A DNA stretch of 64,000 bases. Origin: Odiellus spinosus (lineage: Eukaryota > Arthropoda > Arachnida > Opiliones > Phalangiidae). This document shows positions 1-11,950 of the stretch, piece after piece (position 1 is the first letter of the stretch; the number at the start of each line of letters is the position of its first letter). Location of the stretch: NCBI GenBank assembly GCA_963920705.1, contig OY987237.1, positions 5,424,601 to 5,488,600 on the forward strand, written 5' to 3'. A program made the translations under genes and the position numbers. The notes below the pieces were generated by a model. That model was not told the origin of the DNA. It made no database searches and saw nothing but the letters and a program-made list of their open reading frames with translations.

Positions 1-3000
1 TAAGACCTTCTCCCTTAGGGGTACCAACTCGCCGTTCTAAGGGTTGGTTTTTATGGGAAATTTACGCGCAAGCTCGTACCATTTTTTTTCTCTCTCTGAC
101 TCACCTCTGTTCCATATGTATTTTCATTTTTTTGGTTTTTTTTTTTTTTTTTCTTGGGAGCTTGTCTGAGAGTTTCCATTGTAAATTGCGTTCGAATAGT
201 TCCCGTGAATGAAACGAAATTAGGGGTGAAAGAAATACAAGTTGGTTAAGTTACGAAATATAATCCGATTTAGGGTTTTCTGTATTCCACATTTATCCTC
301 GAATATTTTTGAAAACGAAATGCAATACAATTGTGTATATATGTTACGTGTTGGAGTGCCTATGTATGGAAAAAAAATGCATCTTTTGCTCTCAAAGAAT
401 CTGTAAGGAGTGCATATTTTTTGTTATTTTGGTCATTGGAGAAGAATTTCCCTTAACCTAGCTTGCTCCTTTTTCAGTTCAAAGAGTGGTTAAACCAAAA
501 CTACTTTCATTTTCTATCAGATTTTATATTAGTTATTGATACTCCGTAGTTTTTTCTAGGTTGAAAACAGCTCTTGAACAAAATTATAGTCAATTTCAGA
601 CTGAGATTTCACAAAGTGCAGAACTACTTTCATTCCACCTCAAAAGAAAAAAACATACCATATTTAGAAGGGGCATAGCTCTGGTTGTATTGAAATATCA
701 AACTGAATCTCGAAATTATGGAATTTTAGTATGGGTCGAAAACAAATTTTGTATTTGAACCATCAGTTTCATCTTAGTTCTCCCACATGACCCGGGAGTA
801 CCTTTGATTTCTGCCGTACACTTTGTCGGATTTTTTTCTACACTATTGAATACCTGATCATATCGAAGCGTAACTAACCAAATATTTTAATTAAACTGAC
901 GATTCATTGTTTAAACCTCAAAAACTGATTTTAATTTTTTCTCGTTACAACAACTTGTTTTGCAAGTTCAAGGAAATTTTCCAATAACATCTTTTTGAAT
1001 TGTTTTTGCGTAAGATTATACATTGCCGATTGTAGATTGGCTGCGAACCCGAGTCAGGGTGGTGATGACGAGGTTGTTGTCTGTCATCATTGCACCCAGA
1101 TTTCCATTAACGTGTTGATTGACCATCGGTTACGCGTTACGCTAATGAAGTCAATGCCAGGTTTATTTTTTAGCCTTACAAAATACACCCCTTGGAATCG
1201 GGCGTTTCATACAGGCAGCGTATCTTTTAAATGATTTCTGGTTTACTATTCGTTACTGAAATAATCTTGTAGAAAAAACCCCTTAAAACCCATCCTATTC
1301 CTTTAGGAACGTAGAGCTAGCGCGATCCATCTATAACCTTAGATATATTTTGGTCCTGAACATCAGTTATTTCCACAATTTATACCCTCTTTTGAAGTTT
1401 TAATGCTATTGCCGAAGATAGGCCTGCCTACTGGAATCGGTAGCGGGCTAGTGGCCGGCCGGATATAGGGGAGGAAGAGTGAGAAAAAGGGAGAAAAAAC
1501 ATAATCAAATATTTATCTCGATACCTTTCTCTCGTCCGAGACGGTATACTTCATCCCACTTTCGTTTTACAGCACATTCAAAGCTATGATGCATCCATTA
1601 TTTCGGATGATGTTTTACCTCGATATTGAGGGAGTTTATAGCTATTGGCGTGCTGTTAATCCGTGGTGAAATTTGCTGTATATTTTATACCACATTCTAT
1701 TGTCAGTACGTTTCGAGCTAAGCCTTGGCTTAAAACTAAAACATTGAATCTTTCCATAGTACGGTGACTGCGGTGAATATCCGTCTCTATCGTATACTGA
1801 AATCATCTTCTATATTATATTATCACATATATACAAGGGGAAACTCTCCGAAGTATTCTTTTTATAACCTTTCCTTCAACTCTAGGGGAATTTAAGAGGA
1901 GAATTCGTTAGATGTAAGGTCATAAGTCCCCCCCCCCTTTTTTTCGAAAGATTTCTCTTAGTTTTTCCTTTATATTCTGAAGAGATAGTATCATAATTTT
2001 CAAGTTAAAAAAAATAAAGACACAGTACATAAATATACCCAAATTGTGATCAAAAACATGGGAAATACGCAAACAGTTATTTGAGAAATAGGCTTAGCGT
2101 AGTTAACAATGTTTTTTTAGAAGTAATTGTTTCTTTTTCAAATGAAACAGATATTTCTTTTTGATTAAAAAGTAGTACTGGGTCACATTAAGTAAACTGA
2201 AATCCCCGAAATATCTTTGAAAAAGACCACTATGCCTATAGTAATAATCAAATATTTGACTAAAAATAAATTTTAAAGTCTACAGTATTTTCGGGAAACT
2301 TTCAGAAATCAGTTATCGGTCATAATTAGTTCATTCCCATTTATCCATTGTCAGCTCTAGTATAGCGATTACCTTAGAAGTGAAATTACGAAACATTGGT
2401 GTAACAATATCTTCAAAAGAGCTTTTTTTCCTTTTTTTTTTACATTTGGGATGGTGGTTATTTTTTATACGTGTACTTGATTTCGGATCTTCTTTGCGTT
2501 GGTCAATTCATGGTTGAAACGTGTTTTCTCGTTTTCAACCATAATGTTTATTCTTTGGAGAAATTTTTCACTCGTTTTTATTTCTTCAAAGTCTAGTTTC
2601 TTATTTTCATTCTCTGGGCTTATTCTTATATTTATAGAAAATTTTGAAACAACGAGATTGTGTCGAGGTTACGTAACTTAATTTAAATAAGTTAGAATAA
2701 TTAAGTTTCAACATTCCTTGTAGGGTTTGGTTTTTCTTTGAACTTTTATAAGGAAGGGTAGTAGAAATGAATTATATTTAAGTACGTCTCGTAGAATTAT
2801 AACTTTTAGTAATTAGATAAGATCTACTAAAGCTTAAAGTGATGCTGTCACGGATTTTTCTTGAACACGAAATTGAAATTGAGTAGAATTTTCAGAAAGA
2901 TTGATGAAAAACGATTCAAAATATATAATATCTCAGAGAAATTAATTACTCCAACAGTAAAGATATATATTATAATCGCCATTTCCGAAATTATTATGGT

Positions 3001-4228
3001 CACGTGGCTATTGTAGAGCCTACAGTTGTTTCTCGCGCGTTCTGGCTACTTTCGCTTCGTCGTTTTTCTAAAAGTACTTAATCCAAAAAGCCCTCCCTTT
3101 CGTATGAAAATTACATTCCAAAACTAAATTACGCCATATATTTGACCAGTTTTGACATTTTCAATTTGAAGTTTCTTTCTAACGCGTGACCCCAGAGGTG
3201 TAAAATTTTGAATATGTCGTTTAAATAGTTTGATATAACAAAAAATATAATCCTTATGCATTGTGACAGCCTCACTTTAATTTGACAATATTGTAAGTTA
3301 ATCATCATACTCGATAAATTTAATGAATTCCATCTTTAGACCAACGGAAAAAGGTTGTCAAATATTAAGACTGATCAAAGTGAAAATAATGGACGTTAGC
3401 TAAAGGTCAATAAGTGTTTATCTCTCCTGCCCCCCCTAACTTATTTCCCCTTGATAACCGTATATAAACTGGGATCTTTTTCCCCTCCCCGGCGGCGGTT
3501 GTGCCACTTTAATCGCTTTGTAAGTTGATTTGGGGCCCGGCCAGCAGTCGTGTCCATACTGTACTACGCTTCTAGAAAAGGGAGTAATAAAATATACAGA
3601 CGGCCAAGATGTCCTCCTCCTCTCCTCACCATCCCTGAAGATTGCGCGCGTGATGTTTGGGGACCATGTTGTGTTCAAACGCCTGTTGAGGAATTATAAC
3701 GTAGGCGTCCAAGTACTGAGTTTCTACGTTCATTCATTTACCTTTTTTCTCCCTTTATTCTAAGATCTCTTCATTCGGTCTTTAACCACGTATAAATGAT
3801 ATTCTATTCACCAAGCGAAGTTGAATAGAGTTGAAGGTACGAAATGGTAGTTTCAATGCTTACCCGTTACGTCCTTTCCCCCTTTAGTGGCTTCATTCGT
3901 TTAAGAATTATAATACTTGGCCGGTTCTCTCGTGGGGGATGGGGTTGGTTTGAACTTGTACGTAGTAAGATGGGGTAGATCCTGGAGCAGGGGAGGATGG
4001 ACTGATATTGGAAGGCTATGGATTACCGATTTGAGCTTCAAAGTCTTTCTCGCTTCTTCTTCTCCCACTTTTACGAAAGATCGAAATAGAGGGTGAAAAC
4101 GATTTGCCATCCGCTTACAAAGTTAGATCCGAGTGATGTATATTTAACTCGCTAACCAAAATTTCAGCTAGAAATATTAACAATGAACACGTATCTTAAT
4201 AGATTAAATTTACACGCAAAAGATTTCT
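1..4228. other. No recognisable gene
   Basis: AT-rich non-coding sequence with scattered poly-T tracts (for example around 128-152) and only short open frames without domain character. A short stretch near 1231-1260 (ATTTCTGGTTTACTATTCGT) weakly resembles the tail of the SINE-like element at 32800-32965. Earlier exons of the kinase at 6056 would be expected to the left, but I could not find a glycine loop, VALK-type lysine or PFTAIRE-type helix here. Confidence 0.5.
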
Positions 4229-4290
4229 TAAGCGCTCTCTAACGGTAAACAGTGTAGGCAAAGTGGTAATTAACAAAACCTCCTGCGTGG
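4229..4290 (+). repeat. Arm of a dispersed TAACGG repeat family
   Basis: The segment begins TAAGCGCTCTCTAACGGTAA and continues into an AACAGTG...AATTAACAAAACC tail. The same series of motifs is seen at 30247, 38722 and 45673, where both arms of a short foldback element are visible. Here only the left arm is seen. It stops next to the MITE inserted at 4298, so the older element may have been interrupted or truncated. Confidence 0.5.
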
Positions 4291-4297
4291 CTTTTAT

Positions 4298-4634
4298 CAG
4301 AAGCCGATGAAACCCTCCCTTGAAGTCTACTACTCCAGTGTTCCATGTAGCGCTCCTCTCTGTATGGGTAAAATTCCCAATTTTACGAGTTAGAAGGGGT
4401 CCTACTTCATCCCCCCTGTCTACGGAAAATTGTAAATTCTCTCTCTCCACAAACGACGACGTTTTTTGGACGAACTCCAAGGCTGCTAGAGATATTCGCT
4501 CGATGAGCGACCGCTCCGAAAACATCTACCGTTAGGAGGCGTACAAATCGCGCCTTTTGAGAATAACCCATACAGAGAGGGGTAGACAAGACCCGGGAGT
4601 AATAGACTTCAAAGGAGGGTTTCATCGGCTTCTG
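4298..4634 (+). mobile_element. Foldback MITE with 7-bp target duplication, copy 1
   Basis: This 337-bp element starts CAGAAGCCGATGAAACCCTC and ends with the reverse complement. The terminal inverted repeat continues imperfectly for about 75 bp to a CTCTCTGTATGGGT motif on each side. It is flanked by an exact 7-bp direct repeat CTTTTAT (4291-4297 and 4635-4641), which defines both ends. Two more copies (39396 and 56554) each have their own 7-bp duplication. It has no coding capacity and is presumably mobilised in trans. The superfamily is unclear, since a 7-bp duplication fits few DNA transposon groups. Confidence 0.9.
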
Positions 4635-4641
4635 CTTTTAT

Positions 4642-5178
4642 AGATAGGGACCTAATTTAGAAATCAAGGAATGCGGATAAGATAACGCCCTAAATTTCAG
4701 TCGGATTCTGATCGTAACTCAATATTTTAAAAATATATTTCCCCTAGTCATCAAAAATAAATTAAACACTTGCAGTGAAAGCTATTTTCTCACGAGTCCA
4801 ACGAAAATAGTCGGTACTTCTTTTACATACTTTCTTTAAAAGGAGAATGAAGAGAGAAATGAAGTATTTTTATCGATTCTAATGTTAAAAATTAGACTTC
4901 TTTTATTATTAAAACATTCCGGAATAAGGAAAGATTCAGATTTTGACATTAAAGTAAAAGGCTAATCTCCATCTAATCAAGACTCTCCCACCTTTGGCTT
5001 CGTAAAATATCCTCGACACGCGCTTTTGTACGCACAATTGCGAGTTTGAATATAATCTGGAACGAAATTCAAAGAGTTGGCCACAGCACGTGTCGCGGGA
5101 ATTTTTTAAGTCAAAGGTATAGGGGCGTCTTTTAGTCAGTTTAATTGATGCCGATTCTTATTTTTGTGCAATTCAGAG
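4642..5178. other. No recognisable gene
   Basis: AT-rich spacer between two transposon-derived repeats. I see no open frame with protein-like composition and no RNA gene. Confidence 0.5.
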
Positions 5179-5397
5179 ACACTCTAGCCGCGTTCATACT
5201 AGGCCTTGGAATCGATTTAAACCCTTTAAAAACGTTTTGCTAGAGTCGTGTGAACGGGAAACCGTCTTTTTTTCGAATCGATTTCATTCGGTTTCTCGAA
5301 ACTGCTTCAGGAACCAGTTTCATTCCGATTGGGTTTCAACAACCGATAGATAAAGCTACAATAAATCGATTTATAAAGATTTATAAAGTAAACGTCT
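5179..5397 (+). mobile_element. Partial copy of a 300-bp MITE family
   Basis: The sequence from ACACTCTAGCC through CGTTCATACTAGGCCTTGG to AATCGATTTATAAAG is closely similar to the left two thirds of the element at 46428-46727. Shared motifs include ATCGATTTAAACC, AGTCGTGTGAAC, GGAAACCGTCTT, GAACCAGTTTCAT and CAACAACCGATAG. The right inverted terminus (CTAGTGTGACCGTAGCT) is missing, and the left terminus is degraded to a short match, so this is a truncated fossil copy. Confidence 0.7.
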
Positions 5398-6055
5398 TAC
5401 TTTCTTTTCCTCTTCTCTCTCCCTTTGAGACTTCAACTGAGGTGGGGTTTTGTTCGAAAGTAGAGGCAACAGCCTAGAGATATTCCCAGTAAATAAATTA
5501 AACTTGAACTTCTTTTGCTGTCGAATGAGTGAACGAAAGATTTCAGGGAGAAAGTTGTAAGAGTGAACGGCAAGGTGTTGTAATTCAATTGATTTGGGGT
5601 TATTGATTCGCGGTTACTTTCTCCATAGATACCCAAGGAATTGATTCGTAATGGATTTTGTTTTTTATTCGATTAAAGTGGGCGATGAAGATTTTTGGGG
5701 GCATTGCCCAAATACTCTTGGGTAATTTAGTTTGAGATGAATTGATTGAATCGTAATATTATTGTATTAGACATTGGTTTATTAATACATATTTTGATTT
5801 AAAATACATATACCTGGATAAACATAATTACATTCTTAAAGAAAGGACATCCAAAAGCGTTAATATTCAAATTTAAATGCTAGGGAGTTATGGTCATGTG
5901 ATATCGTGTCGTTAAAACATTTAACATGTTTCTCTCTTTGAAGAAATCCCTGGCTATATTATTTAAGGTGTAAAGCTAGCGGTTAATTCCGAAATTATGG
6001 TGCTTTTTGTGAACTTGATACGGAAAAACTAACAACCCAAATATCTTGTTTTTAG
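5398..6055. other. Probable upstream intron of the kinase gene
   Basis: No coding signal is seen. The segment ends in a pyrimidine-rich tract and AG (ATATCTTGTTTTTAG) immediately before the first recognised kinase exon, so it is most simply the 3' end of an intron whose 5' end lies further left, possibly outside the window. Confidence 0.6.
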
Positions 6056-7953
6056 CACACGGACCTGAGTCAGTACCTGGAACGACATCCGGGAGGTCTT
6101 CACCCAAAGAATGTCAAGTTGTTTCTCTTTCAATTACTAAGGGGTCTCGCCTTTTGCCACGAACGACGAGTTCTTCATCGGTATAGTCTCATTATTAAAA
6201 AAAAAAAAAAATAAAAAATGGGAACATAAACCGAAATTGTTTTCGACTCTCTACAGTGATCTCAAACCTCAGAATCTCTTGATCAGTGAAATGGGGGAGT
6301 TGAAACTCGCGGATTTTGGTCTTGCACGGGCGAAATCCGTTCCTAGTAGAACCTATTCGCACGAAGTGGTCACGTTGTGGTATCGACCACCCGATGTCTT
6401 GCTAGGGTCGACGGATTATTCCACGTCGCTCGATATGTGGTAAGAAATTGTGTATTTATTAATTGTAGAAAACCATTATGATATATTTATATTCGTTCTT
6501 TTTAAGGGGAGTTGGTTGCATATATGTGGAAATGGTCACGGGAGCGGCAGCCTTTCCCGGTGTTAAAGACACCAGTGACCAACTTGACAAAATTTGGAGG
6601 GTAAGATGTCAAACAAAACCTTCAGTGTGGCCAGATTATTGAATCCAGTGGTCACAGTATTTTCCACATGCAGTGCCATATAACGACAGGTCTAAGAACC
6701 TAGAAAAACCAAATTAAAGGTCCCTTAGGATCTAAAAGATCTAGATGAAAGAATGTGTATTTTTCCAATTTGTAGATTATATCAGATGTGCAGAGCAATT
6801 TAGTTTAATCACAACTATACAGGGTGTTTTGAAAATGGTGGTAGGACCGAGCTACAGTGGGTTCTAGGGGTCATTTTAAGACGAAAATGTTCTATGACGT
6901 TTTGTCGTACGGGGCGCCGTTTGAGAGTTAGGAAATGAATCTTGTGCTGATGACCCCTTAACGTACATTAATAAACGTGTACTCAATGAGCCTTTTATAA
7001 AACGCGCTCCTGATAGGTAAATAATTAAGCGTATTTTATCATTGATTACACGTTTATTAATGTACGTAAAGGGGTCATCCGGGCGTGATTCATTTCTTAA
7101 CTCTTTAACGACAAAACGTCATAGAACAATTTGGCCTTAAAATGACCCATGGAACCCACCCATTTTCGAAACGCCCTGTAATACACCCTGTATACAGAGT
7201 TACAATGTTTCGTAAGGTGAAATCCTCGAACTTATTATACGGACCACTATCTAGTTAGCTTTATTTTCACCCGAATTGTATTTAACCCTAACAACTAACC
7301 GACAGCCATTAACCATATCTTTAATATTGTAGGTACTTGGTACACCGACAGAAGACACTTGGAATGGTGTTTCCAAGTTTCCTAACTATCGATCAGGTAT
7401 TTTAAAAGCTTTAAATATCTGTATTTTCATCTTAATTTTAATTGTTGAATTTTTTTTTACTCTTGTAGACAAATTCTTTCACCACAAGCCTCAAGTAATC
7501 TCAACAGTTTTTCCCAGACTTTCCGAAATTACCTACGGAGAGAATCTAGCCACTAGTTTTTTACAAGTACGTTGACATCTTATTTGATGTAAAAATCCAC
7601 ATAGAATCAAATTTTAAATAATGACCAATCATATCTTTCGAAAATATATTGTAAAATGAAATCTTTTTCGATAATAGCTTCAGCCCAATAGGCGAATATC
7701 CGCCCAAATTGCGATACACCATCAATTTTTCGCAGACCTTCCACCGAAAATATACGACCTGCCAGATCGTAAGACTAATTTGAATTTTAATTTTTAATTA
7801 ACTCTTAAAAGTTTTTGTTCGTAATATTCTTTCGAAACGCTTATTTTTCAAATAGAAGCATCCATTTTCAACGTGCCTACTTGCAAACTAAGTCCAGAAA
7901 CCCACAACTACCCTCTGTCTGTGATCAAAGCCGCTGCCAAATTAAGACGCTGA
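6056..7953 (+). CDS. Cyclin-dependent kinase 14 / Eip63E-type (PFTAIRE) kinase, C-terminal exons
   Basis: Seven exons at 6056-6180, 6257-6439, 6507-6600, 7333-7396, 7469-7566, 7678-7768 and 7856-7953 join in phase with GT-AG junctions to encode 250 residues and a TGA stop. Visible motifs are HTDLSQYL (hinge side), the catalytic loop HRDLKPQN (residues 41-48), the DFG motif (61-63), the activation segment ending [15 protein letters not shown], the C-lobe WGVGC and [10 protein letters not shown]. The PPDVLLGS and ARAKSVPS wording is typical of the CDK14/CDK15 (PFTAIRE) group. In animals these membrane-associated, cyclin Y-dependent serine/threonine kinases act in Wnt co-receptor phosphorylation; Drosophila Eip63E is ecdysone-inducible and developmental. 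The glycine loop, the catalytic lysine and the PFTAIRE helix are absent, so the gene is 5' partial here. Introns are 67-111 bp except the fourth junction (732 bp), which holds a MITE. Nothing in the exons looks broken. Confidence 0.93.
6820..7178. mobile_element. TA-flanked MITE inside a kinase intron
   Basis: The element begins CAGGGTGTTTTGAAAATGG and ends CCATTTTCGAAACGCCCTG. The internal arms are also inverted (GGGGTCATTTTAAG against CTTAAAATGACCC, and ATTAATAAACGTGT against ACACGTTTATTAAT). TA is present on both sides (6818-6819 and 7179-7180), as expected for Tc1/mariner-type insertion. It accounts for about half of the 732-bp intron 6601-7332; the other introns of the gene are 67-111 bp. 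A second ACACCCTGTATA motif lies directly to the right (7182-7193), perhaps the end of another copy. Confidence 0.8.
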
Positions 7954-8639
7954 CCTTCGAATGACCTTAACGCTAATTCGTTTTAAAAAAAAGTGAAAAC
8001 TGAGGAGTCTTCGGAATATTAATAATAATAATGAAACAAAAAACATTTAATAACGGCTAATGATGAAAAGAACTAATTGGTGGCTAGTTACGTTTCATTC
8101 TGTTGTTTAGTTCAGCCCACGGACGTTTACTGTGATATTAGACGAGATACGAGATAAGGTTAGTTACATTTTTATTTTATTTTTAACCAACAAGGACGTA
8201 TTTAAAATCTTTTTTTTTTGTTTTTTGTTTTGGAATCAGGGGGAATTGAATTTTGAAGAGATCTTTGTTAAAAACCCAATCACGTTTCTTATCCACCGTC
8301 CCACATTGTCCAATCGTCACTTTGAAAGGTTAGACACAATTTAAAATCGCAAAATTCTCTAAACAATCTGCAGAATCGTTTCAAATTTTTTAAGTTACAT
8401 TCGTTACATTGAAATAGCAATCTCTATGACCTTACTGTTTTAAATAGTGCTTCCAACGGAATGTCAGGTGTAAATATTTGAATATGACGACCTATGATGG
8501 GTAAATAATATCTAACCATTTGGGAATTTTATTTTTATTTTAATTATGACGATGGTAAAATGTAATTAACGTTCAATCAGTTCGCTTCTGAGAATTTTTA
8601 CCCGAATAGTAAAACAAGGTTTACCTTTGAAAGCACTAT
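7954..8639. other. 3' flank of the kinase gene
   Basis: The segment follows the TGA stop and probably includes the 3' UTR. There is no canonical AATAAA in the first 300 bases. A stretch around 8110-8340 is open on the + strand, but its translation is low in complexity and matches nothing I know. Confidence 0.4.
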
Positions 8640-9480
8640 TGAAAATTAGAATTGAAATCTCGAATGAAAAATTTAAATATATTCAGAAATTACCATAAAA
8701 TTGCGAAATTATACAGAAAATTAGTTAATGAACGTGAAATGTCTAAAGAAAATAAAAATAAACCTTGAAACCTGTTCAGAAAATTAACATAAAATGCGAA
8801 ATCTGTTTTATAAATCTATTCAAAGCTTAACATTGCGGAATTTCTCAGAGATTAACATAAAATATACACTAAATTTATTCAAAAACTAAATGATTAAAAC
8901 TATATCCCAAGAATTGCCAAATAAGAAACTAACTATCATTTAAAGTCAATAAATATATTCAGAAATAGCCTGAAAATCACAATCTATTATTTTCAAGCCT
9001 CGAAAATTATTCAAAAATTGAGAAATATATTCAAAAATTAGTGTAAAGCCATAGAATGGTTCAGAAACTAACATTAAATCACAGAATTCTTCAGAAACTA
9101 ACATAAAGCCACAGAAATGTTCAAAAACTAATATAATCACAAATTCATTTCAGAAAGTAACATAAAACATTGAAATCATTTCAAAATTCAATAAATTTAT
9201 AAATTTAAATAATCAAAAAAAAATTAACATAATCATTCAGAAACTAACATAAAACCACAAAATCAATCAAGAACATTACATAAAACATTGAAAACATTTC
9301 AAAAACTATGACAATACCACAAATAATTTCCAAAATAACAAAAAATACACAAACTAACCTAAAAACCCACTATATCAATTAAATATTACGCAATCGATTT
9401 GGAAACTAAACCAGGAAATCTCTTCAGAAACTATCACGTAAAACTAAGAAATATTCAGAAATTGACATCAATCGCGAAAT
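8640..9480. repeat. Degenerate AT-rich tandem repeat of about 30 bp
   Basis: A loose consensus of the form TTCAGAAACTAACATAAAA...CACAGAAAT recurs many times with frequent indels. The clearest units are at about 9040-9180. Unit length varies around 26-34 bp and similarity is low at the left end, which suggests an old array without recent homogenisation, unlike the other satellites in the window. Confidence 0.65.
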
Positions 9481-11950
9481 TCTTCTGAAAATGGCGTGTT
9501 ACATATTTTTTATGTGTCGAACCCTTTTATACACGAATCCCAAGACTGACATTATATTCCCTTAATGGATCTTTTCAATCAATTCCCGCAATTTATTCCA
9601 TTCAAAAAATTGCAAAATTACCTTATCGCGACGCCACCATATAGATGGAATTTTTATCAGACTATAATTGAAATTTTAATCTTTTTAATCGATCAGCTCA
9701 AAATAAAAATACAAAGATAACGAACCATTTCTTAAATTAGTTGGGAAAGTTTAAATAAAAATCATTTTACGCAAATTGAAACGTGGGGAAAAAAAACTAA
9801 ATTTCCAACTATATTTACGACATACCCAAAAAGGTGACGTAGATATGGAACCCCAAAAAGTCATCCACATTGGTCTTAAATAACGACCCAAGTATATGAA
9901 CAATTAAGTCTCGCGATAGAATACAATTTGTTTTGTCACAAAAATTGGGCTAAAAGGAAACTACGAGCTAAAAATGGAACAGCTTTTGAATTTGGATTAG
10001 ATTTGAACTCCAAAAACATGTCCAATAATTATTTGAAACTTCTTGAATACTTTTTGGGGGAAATCTGTTTAATTTTTAACTCATATTTTTCCTTTAAATC
10101 AATTAATTTAATTTCGAGATTAAAGAAAAGTTTTTAATTTGGATTTAAAAACTGTTCTTAAAATTTAATTATAATTTATTTCTGTAAAACTTGTAAATAT
10201 GGTATATTTATGAAATGTCAAGGGAGCTATTGAGTTCAAGAAAATGAAGCATTTTTAGTTTAGGTGATCGTGGTCTTTTTTAAACAAGAAATAGAAAAAT
10301 GGAAAATGGGTTTTAATCAATGGTGCTTTTTTTATGGAAGAATTAAACCTTATTTAATTTTTCTTTTTTGGTATTTCTGGGTAGATATTTCTACTACCAG
10401 GAGTTAAAAGTTAATAAGAAACTTGCCAGGGGTATTGTCAAGGTGAAAGGTCCATTAGTAAGAACTCTTGTGCATTGGCTTTGAGTTCCAAAATGGTAAT
10501 AGGTGGCGTGTTGAACCGACAACTGAATAGATGACAGTCAGTCACATCAATACTGCACATAGTACTTCTTCTGGTGCCACTGCCATCTATCCAGTTGAAA
10601 TTGAAATGGTGGCGCTCTGGAAATCAAGGCCCAATTCCAAACGTGGCTTGGCAGAGTCTACTTAACCAACATTGCCTGGAAAGGGTTGGTTGGATGTGGT
10701 CAGCTCACCTCGATTTATTTTGAGCGCGTTGATTGGCCACACTGACAAAGCGACAAAGCGACTCTCCTGCCTGATTTCTGATTTACTATTAGTTTCTGCT
10801 ACTACCTCATATATTAATAGACATTATGAATATATAATTAGATTAAAACTATCATATTTTGGGCGAAGCGGGAATGGTACTGTTTGTCTTTGATATGTCT
10901 TTTTACGTATCATTTACCGTAAAAAATCTAGTTTTATATATTTTCTGCCTCTTAAAATATTTAAATGGGAAACATTATAGCAAAATTGATCTTAGTAATT
11001 AACGGATAAATTTTGTTTCTTAGTGTGTAATAATATATACTGAAACGAAATTTTTATCCTTAATATTATATTCTTACTCTTAAAATTTGACTTCTCGTCA
11101 TTGCAAACTTAAATTCGTTATAAATACTTCATTTTTATTATTTTTATAAATTAATTCTGAATTGCTTTAAATTTTCCCTTTAAAATATAAACTTTCTCAA
11201 ATTTAATTCTGAAAAATAATGTCTGTGATTAATTTTTATCGTTGTACCCGTCCTAATCTATGGTTCCTTTTTTTCCCCGAGTTAAAACGTTACGATTTAT
11301 GTGTATTTGTTTTAGCAACGAATGATAATCTTCTTAATATATCTTAGTCATATCTCGTGAAATAAGCATTCCTTGAAAATAATGTTTTGGGGCTTTTTAT
11401 TTTAGTTTTTATGATGAAATACGGTGGGGTTTTTTTATACTATAATAATAAATATTTACAAGACACCGAAAACCACCATTTTGTCAAAATTTTCAAAATT
11501 ATCCCATTTTCTCTAAAAACCCAGGTGCCACATTTTTATAGTGTAACTATAAATGAAATCAACATTAAATTTTTACTATTACAATGAAAATAAAACAAAA
11601 AAAAAACCAACAATAATGGGAAACTGCACTCTTCGAAGCATTTAAAATAATCTACTTAAATAGTAAAGAAAACGATGGTTTTAAACAAAGCGAATTTATT
11701 TTGCATTATGTTTCTTAGTAATTGTTTAACGTCAAAACATTTTGATTTAGAAAAGAGCTTAATTTCCTTGTATAATTTAATATACTTTATTAGATGATAA
11801 TTACCATGTTATTTGAATATTTATAGTAGTATTAAAGAAACATGTCCGAAGTATAAATTGTTTCATATTTTATTCGCAATGTATCGAAGTTTTTTCAAAG
11901 TTTTAGAAATCGAATAAGCCCATGTATTTTTTATAATTGCAGAATAATGC
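9481..11950. other. No recognisable gene
   Basis: AT-rich spacer. Its only identifiable content is the SINE-tail fragment at 10741-10807. Short open frames (for example 9928-10137) have no recognisable domain. Confidence 0.5.
10741..10807 (+). repeat. Fragment of a SINE-like element
   Basis: The segment GACTCTCCTGCCTGATTTCT followed by GATTTACTATTAGTTTCTG matches, with few changes, the 3' body of the tRNA-headed element at 32800-32965. The tRNA-like head is not recognisable here. Confidence 0.5.

Noticed and set aside
3436-3763. GC-richer stretch with open frames on both strands, considered as a kinase upstream exon
   Set aside because: Neither translation shows kinase N-lobe motifs or any other similarity I recognise.
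4196-4625. Open frames inside the MITE at 4298 (and those at 39550 and 56482-56791)
   Set aside because: They lie within non-coding foldback elements, appear in several frames and both orientations, and contain no transposase motif.
8132-8344. Additional coding exon after the kinase stop
   Set aside because: The frame is low in complexity, has no recognisable similarity, and the kinase already ends with a natural TGA at the expected place.
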